Shown: positions 52,349-61,890, numbered from the stretch's first letter. The stretch: 64,000 nt of DNA from UBA4744 sp963717135 (GCA_963717135.1 CAVQVN010000010.1:124001-188000), one strand, 5' to 3'. Notes: generated by a model from the sequence alone, not told the origin. A program made the numbers and translations.

Positions 52349-54586
52349 CTAGGAGCCGACCACCCGGTCGTAGGCGGCCAGCATCTCGCCGATCTCGAAT
52401 CGACCGGGCAGCCCGGCTGCAGGCGCCGGGGACGCCAGCGCAGCCTGCACCGCTTCGACAAAACCGGGGTAATCATCGGGATCAACCAGGCGTACGCCGG
52501 CGTCTTCCAGCTCCGGCAAACCGCCCACCCGGGTGGCCACAATCGGAACACCGAGCGCCAGCGCTTCCATGGCAACGTTGGGGATTCCCTCGGTCCGGCT
52601 GGGAATCACCACCACGTCGGCCAGCCCGTAGAGGGTGGCGATCGGATCGACCAGGGGCTCCCAGACGATGGTCCCCTCGGCGGCGGCTCTCTCCACGTCG
52701 TGTCGCTCGGGTCCGTCTCCCGCCACCACCACGGTGGTGCCGGGCAGATCGGTGCCCAGGGACACAGCCCAGGCAGGTCGTTTCTCCTCCGAAAGCCGGC
52801 CGATGAACGCCACGACCCGGCGGCCGGAGGCGATCCCCAGGTGGCGGCGCAAGGCGGCCACCTCGTCCGGCGAGGAGACGGCCGGCGGCTCGATTCCGGT
52901 GAGGAGCACCTCCACCGATTCCGGGGGGCGTCCGTCGGACCGCAGCCGGTCGGCCAGGCCTTGATAGGCGGCCAGGGTCAGGTCGAGGTGATGACGGGCC
53001 GCCCGGTTGGCCTCCAGGTGCCCCACCTCGTTGAAGAGCTGGTCGACGATCCGTAGTTTGGGAAAACGCTCCCGCAGCCGGGGCAGCACCCGGTACAACC
53101 ACCCGGAGCCGACTTTGAGGATCACCGGATCGTCAAGGGCGGCGATGAGTCCGATCAGCTGGCCGAGCCAGCCGTCTTCGGAACCGAGGCTGGGCAGCCG
53201 GTACACGAACGGCGTGATCTCGAGCAGATGCGGGGTCCGGTCGATCATTCCCGCCGCCAGCGGCTCGGTGGTGACCACCACCACCGTGCGGCCTTGCTCC
53301 ATCCAATGGCGGACCAACTGCTCGACCTGGCCGTCGGCTCCGCCGTGGGTGAACCAGGGCAGGACGACCAGCACCGGGCGGCCGGCCCCCTTGGGGATCA
53401 TACGCGGGAGGGCCTCCACGTCGACCGGCGGGCTTTCGGCCGGGGGGTGGGGCGCGGCGTACCCGGCGGCCAGCCGGGGATGGAGGCCGGCGATCCGCTC
53501 GACCAGGTCGCGATGCTGGGCCCGTGCCTGAGCATCCCGCGATGCTGCGGCGCTGTGGCTGTGCACGTATGTGAAGAGCGGCTCGGGAATCGCTTTGCCC
53601 CGGAACCCCAGCTCGGCGGCATGGGCCCACAGTTCCCAGTCCTCGTACCCGCCGGCCATGTCGGACGAGAATCCACCGGTCTCGGCGAAGACCTCCCAAC
53701 GAAACACCGAGCAGACCGGAAGGTGGTTGGCCTCCAGAATCAGGAAGGGGTCGAGATCGGACGTTTCCCACCGCCCCGCCTCGTCACCGACCACGTCCAC
53801 CCAGGGGTAGGCGATGCCCACGTCGGGGTTGGCCAGCAGCAGCACCGCCGCCTTCTCCAGATAGGTGGGGTGCAACCGGTCGTCGGGATCGAGACAGCAG
53901 ATGAACTTGCCCTGGGCGGCGCCGATGGCTGCGTTGCGAGCGGCCACCACGCCCCGGTTGGGCCCGTGGAAGACCGAGACACCATCGAGCTCCGCCGCCT
54001 CGTCGAGGGCGGCCAGGGTCTCCGGGTCGTCCGAACCGTCGTCCCACACCACGATCTCGACACCCTGCAACGTCTGTCCGTGAACCGAGGCGATGGCTCC
54101 CAGCAGGTCCCGACCTTTGTTGTAGACCGGGATGATCACCGACAGCAGGGCCGGGCGGCGGCCGCCCAGGTTGCGCAGGTCGGCAACGACCGGCGGCACC
54201 GACTCCGCGGGCCGGCCCGAACGGCGAACCCGGCCCGCCACCCGGTCCTTGGCCGTCCAGGCGCGAGTCACCAGCTTCCAGGCCCGGCTGTCGTAGATCT
54301 CCTGCAACTCGCGACGCACCCGGGCGGCGTCGGCGAGTTGCGACTCGGCCAGCGCCAGCCGGGCCGACAGCCTGCCTACCTCGACCCGGGCCTCGCTGGC
54401 GGCGATCCGCTCCCGGTCCTCGAGTGCTTGCCGGCGAGCGGCGTTCAAGGCCCGCAACGCCACCCGCACGAGCGGTGGGAGCTCCGGAGCGGAGGTCGGC
54501 GACTGCAGCGCCTCCGCCACCCGATCGGCTTCAACTTCGACCCGACGGACCAGCTCGGCTGACCAGGGCCCGTCGCTCGTCCCCAC
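52349..54586 (-). CDS. Two-domain glycosyltransferase (GT2 + GT4)
   Basis: A 745-residue soluble enzyme. After a short coiled-coil-like N-terminus (ARVEVGRLSARLALAESQLADAARVRRELQEIYDS, landmarks RLSARLALAESQL), residues about 150-390 form a GT2 domain (LLSVIIPVYNKGRDLLGAI; VVWDDGSDD; CLDPDDRLHP; GGYEDWELWAHA) and about 420-745 a GT-B domain of GT4 type (WFTHGGADGQVEQLVRHW; VAFIGRLSEEKRPAW; VVAGDGPER; VIPSRTEGIPNVAMEALALGVPIVATRVGGLPEL). Two linked enzymes can add two sugars in turn. The GTG at 54586 overlaps the pyruvyl transferase by 56 bp; the longer frame upstream looks spurious. Confidence 0.86.
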   Translation of the reverse strand: MGTSDGPWSAELVRRVEVEADRVAEALQSPTSAPELPPLVRVALRALNAARRQALEDRERIAASEARVEVGRLSARLALAESQLADAARVRRELQEIYDSRAWKLVTRAWTAKDRVAGRVRRSGRPAESVPPVVADLRNLGGRRPALLSVIIPVYNKGRDLLGAIASVHGQTLQGVEIVVWDDGSDDPETLAALDEAAELDGVSVFHGPNRGVVAARNAAIGAAQGKFICCLDPDDRLHPTYLEKAAVLLLANPDVGIAYPWVDVVGDEAGRWETSDLDPFLILEANHLPVCSVFRWEVFAETGGFSSDMAGGYEDWELWAHAAELGFRGKAIPEPLFTYVHSHSAAASRDAQARAQHRDLVERIAGLHPRLAAGYAAPHPPAESPPVDVEALPRMIPKGAGRPVLVVLPWFTHGGADGQVEQLVRHWMEQGRTVVVVTTEPLAAGMIDRTPHLLEITPFVYRLPSLGSEDGWLGQLIGLIAALDDPVILKVGSGWLYRVLPRLRERFPKLRIVDQLFNEVGHLEANRAARHHLDLTLAAYQGLADRLRSDGRPPESVEVLLTGIEPPAVSSPDEVAALRRHLGIASGRRVVAFIGRLSEEKRPAWAVSLGTDLPGTTVVVAGDGPERHDVERAAAEGTIVWEPLVDPIATLYGLADVVVIPSRTEGIPNVAMEALALGVPIVATRVGGLPELEDAGVRLVDPDDYPGFVEAVQAALASPAPAAGLPGRFEIGEMLAAYDRVVGS

Positions 54587-55505
54587 GGTCCTGCTCGGCC
54601 TGTGCCTGGTCCCAGGCGTCGGAGATGGCGGCCGGGTCGCGCAGCATGTCCCGGTCGAGCCGTACCGCACTGGAGAAGAGGTCCCCGGCACTGGCCAGCT
54701 TCGGATCGTCGGTTGGGAACGGAACCGTCGGCATCCCGGCCGCCAGTCCCCACAACGCGGCATGGAACCGGTTGGTGATCACCGCCGAGCAGTCCCCCAA
54801 CCGGCGGACCTTGTGCTGCCACGGCGCATCGCCGGCCACTGCCTCCGCTCCCGGCAGTGCTTCCAGCGGCGCCAGGACTCCATCGTCGAAAGGCTCGAAC
54901 GGGATCAACAGAGGTTTGAGGTGACGGGAACTCAGGAACTCACCGACCGCCCGGACGATCGCTTCGTGTTCTTCGATGCCGGGGAAGGATCGCAGCACCA
55001 CCGCCACCGGACCGCCGTCGGCCGGCCGAGTTGGAAGGGACTCATAGGCGAGGGCCAGGTCGGCAGACACCGGCCAGTCGAGACCGGCCGCCTCTCGGGA
55101 GATGCGATCTCGGAAGCTCCCGTAGGCCACGTACTCATACGCCTGGCGGGCAAAAGCCTTCGCTTCCGGGTTGCGGATCGGACCGAACCCGTTGGCCCAG
55201 GCGACCACCGGGATCCGGCGGGCGGTCGCCTCCAGGATCAGGTCGGCCCAGAAGAGGATCGGCGAGGTGGCTTCCTTCCAGGTATCGGGATCCCACCCGC
55301 CCAGGTCCTGCATGAGCCCGCCACCGGGCAACACGACCGCCTCGACCCCGTCCCATTTGCCTTCGTCGGGGTCGAGCACGAAGCGGCCCAGGTGGCCGTC
55401 CCACAACTCCCCGCCGACCCGCTCCGACAGCAACCGCCGGGCCACGGACCGCAAGGCCAGGTCGCCGACGTTGTGCGTCCAGTAGTAGCCGGCCAGCAAG
55501 ATCAC
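54531..55505 (-). CDS. Polysaccharide pyruvyl transferase family protein
   Basis: A 324-residue protein of the CsaB/WcaK-like family. Landmarks: ILLAGYYWTHNVGDLALRSV, VVLPGGGLMQDLGG, VVAWANGFGPIRNPE, SFRDRISREAAGLDW and, near the C-terminus, ITNRFHAALWGLAAGMPTVPFPTDDPKL. CsaB makes ketal-pyruvate on secondary wall polysaccharides, and SLH domains bind those pyruvates; several SLH-like proteins are encoded nearby. The GTG at 55505 overlaps the Wzt stop and has GAGGT five nt upstream. Pyruvyl donor (phosphoenolpyruvate) and sugar are inferred. Confidence 0.85.
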   Translation of the reverse strand: MILLAGYYWTHNVGDLALRSVARRLLSERVGGELWDGHLGRFVLDPDEGKWDGVEAVVLPGGGLMQDLGGWDPDTWKEATSPILFWADLILEATARRIPVVAWANGFGPIRNPEAKAFARQAYEYVAYGSFRDRISREAAGLDWPVSADLALAYESLPTRPADGGPVAVVLRSFPGIEEHEAIVRAVGEFLSSRHLKPLLIPFEPFDDGVLAPLEALPGAEAVAGDAPWQHKVRRLGDCSAVITNRFHAALWGLAAGMPTVPFPTDDPKLASAGDLFSSAVRLDRDMLRDPAAISDAWDQAQAEQDRGDERRALVSRAGPSGRS

Positions 55506-56254
55506 GTTGCACCTCTTTCGGCCGCCGCTTTGTAGGTCTCCACCACTTCCTCGGGGTCTCCCAGCATCTTGACGCGCCCTTTCTCGAGCCACATCACCCG
55601 GTCGGCCATCTGGACCACCTTCTCGAGGGCATGAGACACCAGCAGGACGGCCGTTCCCCCCGACATCAGAGCCTGCATCCGGTCGTAGGACTTCTTCTGG
55701 AAAGCCTGGTCGCCGACGGCCAGGACCTCGTCGACCACCAGCACGTCCGGGTCGATGTCGCTGGCGATGGCAAACCCGAGACGGGCCAGCATTCCCGACG
55801 AATAGCTCCGGATCGGGACGTCCATGAACTCATTCAATCCGGCCCAGTCGGCGATGGCCGGGGCTCGCTCCCGCATGACATCGGGTTCTCGGCCCAGCAG
55901 GGTCCCGAACAGCACGACGTTCTCGTAGCCGGTCAACTCGGGATTGAACCCGGCTCCCAGGGAGATCATCGGGGCCAGGTCGCCCCGCACGATCACCCGG
56001 CCGCGGCTGGGCGGCAGCACCCGGGCCACCACTTTCATCAGCGTGGTCTTGCCCGCCCCGTTGGGTCCGATCAGCGCAAAGGTCTCCCCCCGGTGAACCT
56101 CGAAGGAAACATCGTCGACCGCCCACAGCTTTTCGTAGGTCACCTGCCGCTTGACCAGCTGGATGGCAAACTCCTTGAAGGTCCCCGCCCGGTTGCGGGC
56201 GAGCCGGTAGGCCAGCGAGACGTTGGAGACCTGCACCGGCGCCGGTTCGCTCAC
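55502..56254 (-). CDS. Polysaccharide/teichoic-acid ABC transporter ATP-binding protein
   Basis: A 250-residue ABC ATPase of the Wzt/TagH class. It has Walker A IGPNGAGKTTLMKV, an ABC signature YSSGMLARLGFAIA and Walker B DVLVVDEVLAVGD with the H-loop in LLVSHALEK. The usual Wzt C-terminal sugar-binding domain is absent (only a short tail), as in teichoic-acid and many actinobacterial exporters. The GTG at 56254 overlaps the permease stop (GTGA); an in-frame extension upstream is antisense-like. It works with the adjacent permease to export lipid-linked glycan. Confidence 0.93.
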   Translation of the reverse strand: MSEPAPVQVSNVSLAYRLARNRAGTFKEFAIQLVKRQVTYEKLWAVDDVSFEVHRGETFALIGPNGAGKTTLMKVVARVLPPSRGRVIVRGDLAPMISLGAGFNPELTGYENVVLFGTLLGREPDVMRERAPAIADWAGLNEFMDVPIRSYSSGMLARLGFAIASDIDPDVLVVDEVLAVGDQAFQKKSYDRMQALMSGGTAVLLVSHALEKVVQMADRVMWLEKGRVKMLGDPEEVVETYKAAAERGAT

Positions 56255-57081
56255 AGTGATCCCACCAGTTGCTTCCAGCTCTTCGAGAAGACCCACACGC
56301 CGAGCGCCAGGAAACCGAGGGCGGTCCCGAACATCACGACAAAAGTCCACCAGGGGGCGAATTCTCCCTGGTAGACGAACCCGCGGAACACCGTCAGGTA
56401 CGAGTACAGCGGGTTGGCCTGGACGAAGGGCAGAAAGCGTTCGGGAATTATGGAGATGGGATAGAAGGTCGGAGTCAGATAGCTGATCAGCTGGACGCCC
56501 ACCCGGGTCAGATCCATGATGTCGTAGAAGAACACCGCGGCGGCCGCAATCAGCAGGCCGATCCCGGTCACCAGCGCCAGCATGGCCATCGCCGGAATCG
56601 GAATCAGAATCACGGTCCACGGGATTCCTACCCCGGCGATCAGCTGGATGACCAGCAACGGGATCAAGCTGAGCAGAAAGTTGACCAGCGCGGCAACCGC
56701 CGACGCGAAGGAGAATACCTCGGCCGGCACGTACACCTTGGAGAGCACCTGCGAGCTATTGGTGATGGCGGCCCCGGTGGCGATCACCCCCTGCGAAAAG
56801 AAAGAGATGAACAGCACCCCGGACAGCAGGTAGACGATGTACGGCTCACCGGTTTCGAAACGGCCGCCGAACAGCTTCCCGAAGACCAGCCACATGACGG
56901 CGGTGGTCAGCAGCGGGTTGAGCAGGGTCCACCATACGCCCAGCACCGACCGTTTGTACCGGACGGTCAGGTCGCGAGTGACCAGCAGCCGGATCAAACC
57001 GCGATGCTTCCAGAAGTTCTGGAGCTCGGTGATCAACGGGCGCCGAACTTCCGCGGAGTCGTAGTAATGCTGAGTAACCAT
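56251..57081 (-). CDS. Polysaccharide ABC transporter permease (Wzm-like)
   Basis: A 276-residue membrane protein with six helices and the ABC-2 permease signature start LVTRDLTVRYKRSVLGVWWTLLNPLLTTAVMW (landmarks DLTVRYKRSVLGVWW). It pairs with the following ATP-binding protein. The gene is the first of the minus-strand set permease, ATPase, pyruvyl transferase, glycosyltransferase, and it follows a strong intergenic hairpin after the previous gene, so it may have its own promoter. ATG at 57081 has no good Shine-Dalgarno. Confidence 0.93.
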   Translation of the reverse strand: MVTQHYYDSAEVRRPLITELQNFWKHRGLIRLLVTRDLTVRYKRSVLGVWWTLLNPLLTTAVMWLVFGKLFGGRFETGEPYIVYLLSGVLFISFFSQGVIATGAAITNSSQVLSKVYVPAEVFSFASAVAALVNFLLSLIPLLVIQLIAGVGIPWTVILIPIPAMAMLALVTGIGLLIAAAAVFFYDIMDLTRVGVQLISYLTPTFYPISIIPERFLPFVQANPLYSYLTVFRGFVYQGEFAPWWTFVVMFGTALGFLALGVWVFSKSWKQLVGSL

Positions 57082-57150
57082 CAGGAATTCCGGCGGTGAG
57101 GATTGCCGCGTGCCAGCAGGCTAGTGGTCTGTCGTTGAAATGGTGCCGCC

Positions 57151-57194
57151 GGTCGGCGAGCCGGCGCAGCAACCGGCCGACCGGCTCGCCGGTC
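57151..57194 (-). terminator. Strong hairpin before the exporter genes
   Basis: CGGCGAGCCGG (57154-57164) pairs perfectly with CCGGCTCGCCG (57181-57191), extended by G-U and G-C pairs to 57151/57194, with a 16-base loop. It lies in the 146-bp gap between the GT4 gene and the permease gene and probably ends the upstream transcript. Confidence 0.6.
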
Positions 57195-57227
57195 CGGGCC
57201 CGGGACATCCTGTGATCCATCCAGAGC

Positions 57228-58907
57228 TCACGGCACCAGCCTTTCCGGGCCCCGATAATGGGTGGCCGGGCGAAGCAGCAGGTGTGGAGCAGGTTCCAGC
57301 TCATCGCCCAAGTCCCATCCAAGGGCCTCGAACATCACCGCCAGCCGGGCGCCCCACGAGTGCTGGCGGCGGGCCCGAAGAACGTCGGGGCGGGGACCCC
57401 GCCGCGCCAGGTCGACGGCCTCAACCAGATCGGCGGCCACGAACACGCCCTCCAATCCGCCCAAGGATTGCAGGGGGGGCGCCGCCACCGGAACCCCCAT
57501 CGCCAGGTACTCGAATACTTTGAGCGGGCTGACGGCGTGGGTCACCGCAGACACCACAAAAGGCACCAGTCCCACGTCGAAGCGGCCCACATAACCCGCC
57601 AGCCCGTGGCGAGGCTTGAGACCCAGGAAGTACACGTTGGCCGGCATCTCCGGCCGGGCGGCGGGGTCGTCACCGATGACGACCACCCGCGCCCCCCGAT
57701 GGTGTCCCGCCAAACGAGCGAGCGCGTCCCAGTCGAACCAATCGCCGTAAAGCGAGCCGTGGTAGCCGAACACCGGCCCATCGCCGGGCGGGAAGTCGTC
57801 GGGCAGTTCGGGGAGGTGGCCCGAGAAGAGCCGGGTGTCGACTGCATTCGGAACCAGCACCACCGAACGGCCGGTCGACGCCTCCAGGCGGTGGGCCAGG
57901 GACGCCGCGGAAGCGACCAGCAAGTCGGCTTGCCCGGCAATGCGTTGCTCGAGGCGAGGCCGATACCAGTCCGCCCCCAGCGACCGGGCGGTCCAGTCGT
58001 CGATCAAGTCGTACACCACCCGGTACCCGGATTCCGCCAGCCGCTCGATCGCCGGCAGCAGCGGACGGGCGGGCAATTCGACCACCAGCAGCCGCGGCGC
58101 CGAACCGAGGCGGCTGACAAACGATTCCGGGTCGAACTCGTCGAGCCGGTACTGCTCCAGGCGGGGATGGATAAACCGCAAGCCCAGATCGATCGACTCC
58201 TGCGCACCAAACAAGGAGACGTGAGTGACGTGATACCCCCGGCCGACCAGTTCCAGCGCCATCTGCGCGGCCCGGCTCCCGCCCCCCACGTCGTGCATCG
58301 GCACCGCCGCCAACAGCACGATCGAGCCGCGCCCTTCGATGGCATCCTGCCGCCCCGCCCCGGGGGTTTCCCCACCGGAGGGAACCAGGGCCATCCGGTG
58401 CCCGGCCGCCCGCAGGCGGGCCACCAGCCCCGGCAGCGGGCGCGGTCCGGCCGGAAAGCCGCCTACTTCCTCCCAGGCGGACCGGCGGAAGGCCACCGCC
58501 ATCGGAGCCAGGCGGGGCTCGGGCCGGCGCTTGCCGATCCGGCGCGGCCAGGAGACCCCGGCCAGCACGGCGGCCGCGGTATCCGGTTCCGCCAGCAATC
58601 CGGCGAGTTGCTCACCGGTGGAAGCGGAAACATCGGGAGGCACGACCACGATGCCTTCCGGAGCGGAACGCACTGCTGCCGCAGTCATGGCGGCGGCCCT
58701 CCAAGAGGGCGTCGGCCCCGGAGGACGTGACCTCCTCACCCGGTAGGTGTCCGGGGCGTGCCGAAGCCAGCGGGCGTGCCCTGACTCGAGGAAGACGTCC
58801 ACGTTGACCCGGGCCTGCCGGGAGTAGGCGGCCAGCCGGAGCGCCGTCAAGAGGGGGGCCGGGACCAAAGGGCGGAGGAACCGCTTGAGCCGATGGGACA
58901 CCCTCAC
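57228..58907 (-). CDS. GT4-type glycosyltransferase with unusual N-terminal half
   Basis: A 559-residue protein. The C-terminal 330 residues are a GT-B GT4 domain (VLLAAVPMHDVGGGSRAAQMA; VYDLIDDWTARSLGADWY; VLVPNAVDTRLF; VFGYHGSLYGDWFDW; VVVIGDDPA; SPLKVFEYLAMGVPVAAPPLQSL). The N-terminal 230 residues contain fragments of a GT2-like fold (EGIVVVPPDVSAS; MAVAFRRSAWEEVGGFPAG) that seems incomplete. The GTG at 58907 overlaps the native stop (58904-58906) of the previous gene, with AAGGAG seven nt upstream. Because of a frameshift in that gene the present sequence reads the two as one 1,400-codon frame. Confidence 0.8.
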   Translation of the reverse strand: MRVSHRLKRFLRPLVPAPLLTALRLAAYSRQARVNVDVFLESGHARWLRHAPDTYRVRRSRPPGPTPSWRAAAMTAAAVRSAPEGIVVVPPDVSASTGEQLAGLLAEPDTAAAVLAGVSWPRRIGKRRPEPRLAPMAVAFRRSAWEEVGGFPAGPRPLPGLVARLRAAGHRMALVPSGGETPGAGRQDAIEGRGSIVLLAAVPMHDVGGGSRAAQMALELVGRGYHVTHVSLFGAQESIDLGLRFIHPRLEQYRLDEFDPESFVSRLGSAPRLLVVELPARPLLPAIERLAESGYRVVYDLIDDWTARSLGADWYRPRLEQRIAGQADLLVASAASLAHRLEASTGRSVVLVPNAVDTRLFSGHLPELPDDFPPGDGPVFGYHGSLYGDWFDWDALARLAGHHRGARVVVIGDDPAARPEMPANVYFLGLKPRHGLAGYVGRFDVGLVPFVVSAVTHAVSPLKVFEYLAMGVPVAAPPLQSLGGLEGVFVAADLVEAVDLARRGPRPDVLRARRQHSWGARLAVMFEALGWDLGDELEPAPHLLLRPATHYRGPERLVP

Positions 58908-60899
58908 GACGACTCTCCTTCTCGCGGAAACCCGATCCAGGGAGGAAGCGGACCTTCCTCCTCGGGCGCCTGCCGGACCACCGGAAGCCGGCCGACCGTG
59001 GCCGGGAGCGCCCATCCCTCGGTCGGGAAAGCCACCCCGGGTGATAGTCCCGGTAGGTTCGACCGTCCCGTCCCCGTCGATGGACACCACTCCCTCGTGA
59101 GGCGACGCCGGGTCCAGCACCGCCCAGCGCCGCCAGAGGGCCGGCCGACCGTTCCAACCGGCGGCGACGGCGTGCGGCGAATCCTCGAGAGCCAGGGCCA
59201 GCCGTCGCAGCGCCGCCGGGCCGGCGCCGACCAGGTCGTTCCACCAGATGATCGTCTTGCCGTGAGCCATCCGAACGGCCGCGTCGACCGAAGCGCCCTC
59301 CCGAAGGGGCCAGGAGCGCTCGCCACACAGGTCGCCCAGGCCGGCCGGTCGACCTCCGACGGCTATCACTTCTACATCGTCCAGATCCTGGGTGCGAAGG
59401 AGCGACGGATCTGAAGACTCCGAGATCAGCACCGTCACCCACGGGTACCAGGCGGCCTTGAGCTCCCGGGCACCTTCAAAGAGCCGGGCATGGCGCGCGA
59501 CCATTTCGAGCCTGGCGTGCTCGAAGCGTGCTTCCGTTTCGACGCTCATGGACACACCATGCTTCCGGTAGCGGAACAACGGGCGCGGCACCTCGACCTG
59601 GTCCCAGCCGGCGCCGAGCAGCCGCAGCCAGAGGTCCCAGTCTTCGTTGCCCGAGGTGAGATCCTCGGCGTAGCCGCCGACCGCCTCCCACGCCTCCCGG
59701 CGGAGCAGTACGCACCCGACCAGCCCGTTGGAGAGGAGCTGCTGGTACGGGTTGTAGGGCCGGGTCACCCACACGGCGTGCTGATCGCCGAACAACTCCG
59801 ACCAGCAATGTACAAAGGCCGCCTCCGGATGGCCCGAGATCGCCTCGTGGAATTCGGCCAGAAACGTGGGAGCCAGCTCATCGTCGGCGTCGAGAGGAAC
59901 GACGAATCTGCCCCGGGCCCGGCGTATGCCGGCGTTGCGGGCCCCGGGCAGCCCGGTGTTCTCCTGGCGAATCAACGTAGTGCGGGGGTAGTCGAGTCCG
60001 TCGAGTTGGGCAATCGTGGCCGGTTCGGTCGATCCGTCGTCGACGACGATCACTTCGAAGCTCGGAAAGGTCTGCACCAGGACGCTTTCGATCGCTCCTC
60101 TGACGAAACTCCCCTGGTTGAAGCAGCAGATGACGACGCTGACTTCGGGGGCGGCGATCTCGCCGAGTTCACCGCTTCTGATCCGATCCTGCACGACCCG
60201 GGCCCTTTGCCGTTCGCGGCGCCGCTGTTCGTCACGCCCGACGTCGACGGCGCCTCGGAGCCGCTGTTGGATCCGACCGGGCAGTATCCGGGCGACTCGG
60301 CGGGCCACAGGCAAAGGAACCAGGCGCGCCGCCACCCCGAGCGCCCGGGACCACCATCGAGCCGGACCGACCGTCGACTCTTCGAGGCGCTTGACTGCCG
60401 CGGTGGCGAGCCCGGCCTGGCTTCGAGGGTGCCGCACCTGCACGAAGTCCGGCGGGGAAGCGGCCGTCCACACCCGGTCTGCTTCCAGATCGAGGTATTC
60501 GATCAATCGCCGACGTTGTGTGTCCGACCCGACGATCACTCCGTCTGCCATGCGCAGCTGTTCCCGACTCGCCACATCGACGGGAGGCGGGGAAGCCGCG
60601 TCCACCCAGACCATGGTCGGGGTCCGCCCGATGCCGCATTCGTCCCGGTGCGCCAGCGCCCAGAAGGCGTTACCTCCGGCTGCGTCGAACAGGACGGCTC
60701 CCGCCGGCCGTCCCGACACCTCATCGGCGAGAGCCCGGGCGGTCGCCCGGTGACGGTCGGGAGGGGAACCATCCGCCGGGGCGATCGTTACCCGCTCCAG
60801 ATCGACAACTCCGGTATCGAGCAGGCGGGCGGCCGTCTCCCACACCAAGCTGCCGGCTTCCTGCCCTACCCATACGACCCGGGGACGTGCCCCGTTCAT
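58904..60899 (-). pseudogene. Family 2 glycosyltransferase, frameshifted near its C-terminus
   Basis: About 664 residues. The first 200 residues form an uncertain GT-B-like domain (RPRVVWVGQEAGSLVWETA; VWVDAASPPPVDVA), then a clear GT2 domain (VSVVICCFNQGSFVRGAIESVL; VVVDDGSTEPATIAQL; PLDADDELAPTF; GNEDWDLWLRLLGAG) and a further domain. At 59035-59038 the minus-strand run CGGGGTGG has one G more than needed: removing it leads to VAFPTEGWALPATVGRLPVV...GFPREGESS and a stop at 58904 that overlaps the next gene as GTGA. Codon use in that frame is typical; the present frame has Gly/Arg/Pro-rich noise and runs into the next gene. Real or sequencing error is unknown. ATG at 60899 overlaps the upstream gene stop. 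Confidence 0.75.
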
Positions 60900-61849
60900 G
60901 GGCTGGGCCGGCTTTCGATCGAGCCAACCAGGAATCCGGTCGACTGGGCCGCCACCTGTAAAACGTGTCCGACCGGCAGATACAGGTACTTGGCGGCACC
61001 GTCGACCCAGCGGTACTTCGGCCGAATCCGGCGCCGGATCACCAGCGTCAGAGGTATCAACATGACGGCCGCGACCCCCAGTCCGGCGCCCGGTCCGAGC
61101 CATCGCCCGGCGACAACGCCGCCGGCCGCGGCCGCCAGGACACTGCCCCCGTATGCAACGATCAAGCGTCGGTAGGCCGCCCCTCGCACCCGGGCGTGGC
61201 CGTCCGCTCTTCCCCAGGTGAACGCTTTGGCGACCATGGCTCCGAGGCCGGGCGGCGGTGTCCACACGACCAGCGCCTCCGGCACGAAAACGGCGCTGAA
61301 ACCCGCCCGGCGGGCCCGTTCGCCGAACACGGTGTCCTCGGCCGCGATCATTCCCTCCGGGAACCCGCCCACGGCTTCCCAGACCTCCCGGCGGAAAGCC
61401 TGCGAGGCACCAGAGGGGATGTAGTTCACAGGGTCTACCTCCTCGCGGACCATCGTCATCAAGACGCCCGCGCTGGTGGAGGCGGTGGTCGAGCCGTGCG
61501 GCCGGTAGAAGCCACCAACCCACCGCGCACCGGACTCGAAGGGTTCGATGAGCCTCTCCAGCCAGGTGGGCTCCGGGACACAACCGGCGTCCGTGCAGGC
61601 AATGATGTCTCCGGTGGCGGCCAGAATGGCCGCGTTGCGGTTCTCGGAGCGGCCACCCGGACCATCCACCACCCGCACGACCGGATGGGCGGCGGCGAAC
61701 TCGCTCAGGATCGAGCGGGTACCGTCGAGAGACCCGCCATCGGCGACAACGATCTCAGTAGGAGGTCTGGTCTGCCCCAGCAGCGCCTCGACCAGCGGGC
61801 CGACGGTTTGCGCTTCGTTGAGCACCGGCACGACGACACTGACTTCCAT
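60896..61849 (-). CDS. Family 2 glycosyltransferase with C-terminal membrane helices
   Basis: A 317-residue enzyme: VSVVVPVLNEAQTVGPLVEAL, VVADGGSLDGTRSIL, ACTDAGCVPEPTWLE (metal motif) and AAEDTVFGERARRAGF are GT-A features; the last 90 residues have two helices (SVLAAAAGGVVAGRWL; AAVMLIPLTLVI). It is related to the glycosyltransferase encoded at 43188. It probably extends the lipid-linked glycan. A CATAAT element lies eight nt before the ATG at 61849 with no Shine-Dalgarno, so the message is probably leaderless. It overlaps the downstream glycosyltransferase gene by 4 bp. Confidence 0.86.
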   Translation of the reverse strand: MEVSVVVPVLNEAQTVGPLVEALLGQTRPPTEIVVADGGSLDGTRSILSEFAAAHPVVRVVDGPGGRSENRNAAILAATGDIIACTDAGCVPEPTWLERLIEPFESGARWVGGFYRPHGSTTASTSAGVLMTMVREEVDPVNYIPSGASQAFRREVWEAVGGFPEGMIAAEDTVFGERARRAGFSAVFVPEALVVWTPPPGLGAMVAKAFTWGRADGHARVRGAAYRRLIVAYGGSVLAAAAGGVVAGRWLGPGAGLGVAAVMLIPLTLVIRRRIRPKYRWVDGAAKYLYLPVGHVLQVAAQSTGFLVGSIESRPSP

Positions 61850-61857
61850 AGCGGGTC

Positions 61858-61863
61858 ATTATG
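61858..61863 (-). promoter_or_regulatory. -10 element, leaderless glycosyltransferase promoter
   Basis: CATAAT on the minus strand (5 of 6 matches to TATAAT), eight nt upstream of the ATG at 61849. It lies in the 41-bp gap after the sugar transferase gene. No matching -35 found. Confidence 0.45.
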
Positions 61864-61890
61864 GCCGACCTTCCGTCCGGCCGTTCCGGC

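Noticed and set aside
53228..54562. Plus-strand frame of over 400 codons
   Set aside because: Antisense to the two-domain glycosyltransferase; composition is Gly/Arg/Gln-rich noise typical of opposite strands of GC-rich genes.
59490..61175. Plus-strand frame of 561 codons
   Set aside because: Antisense to two family 2 glycosyltransferases with clear motifs; no recognisable domain on the plus strand.
60900..61583. Minus-strand upstream extension of the frameshifted glycosyltransferase
   Set aside because: It overlaps the glycosyltransferase at 60896-61849 in another frame and is low-complexity Arg/Gly; the ATG at 60899 is the natural start.
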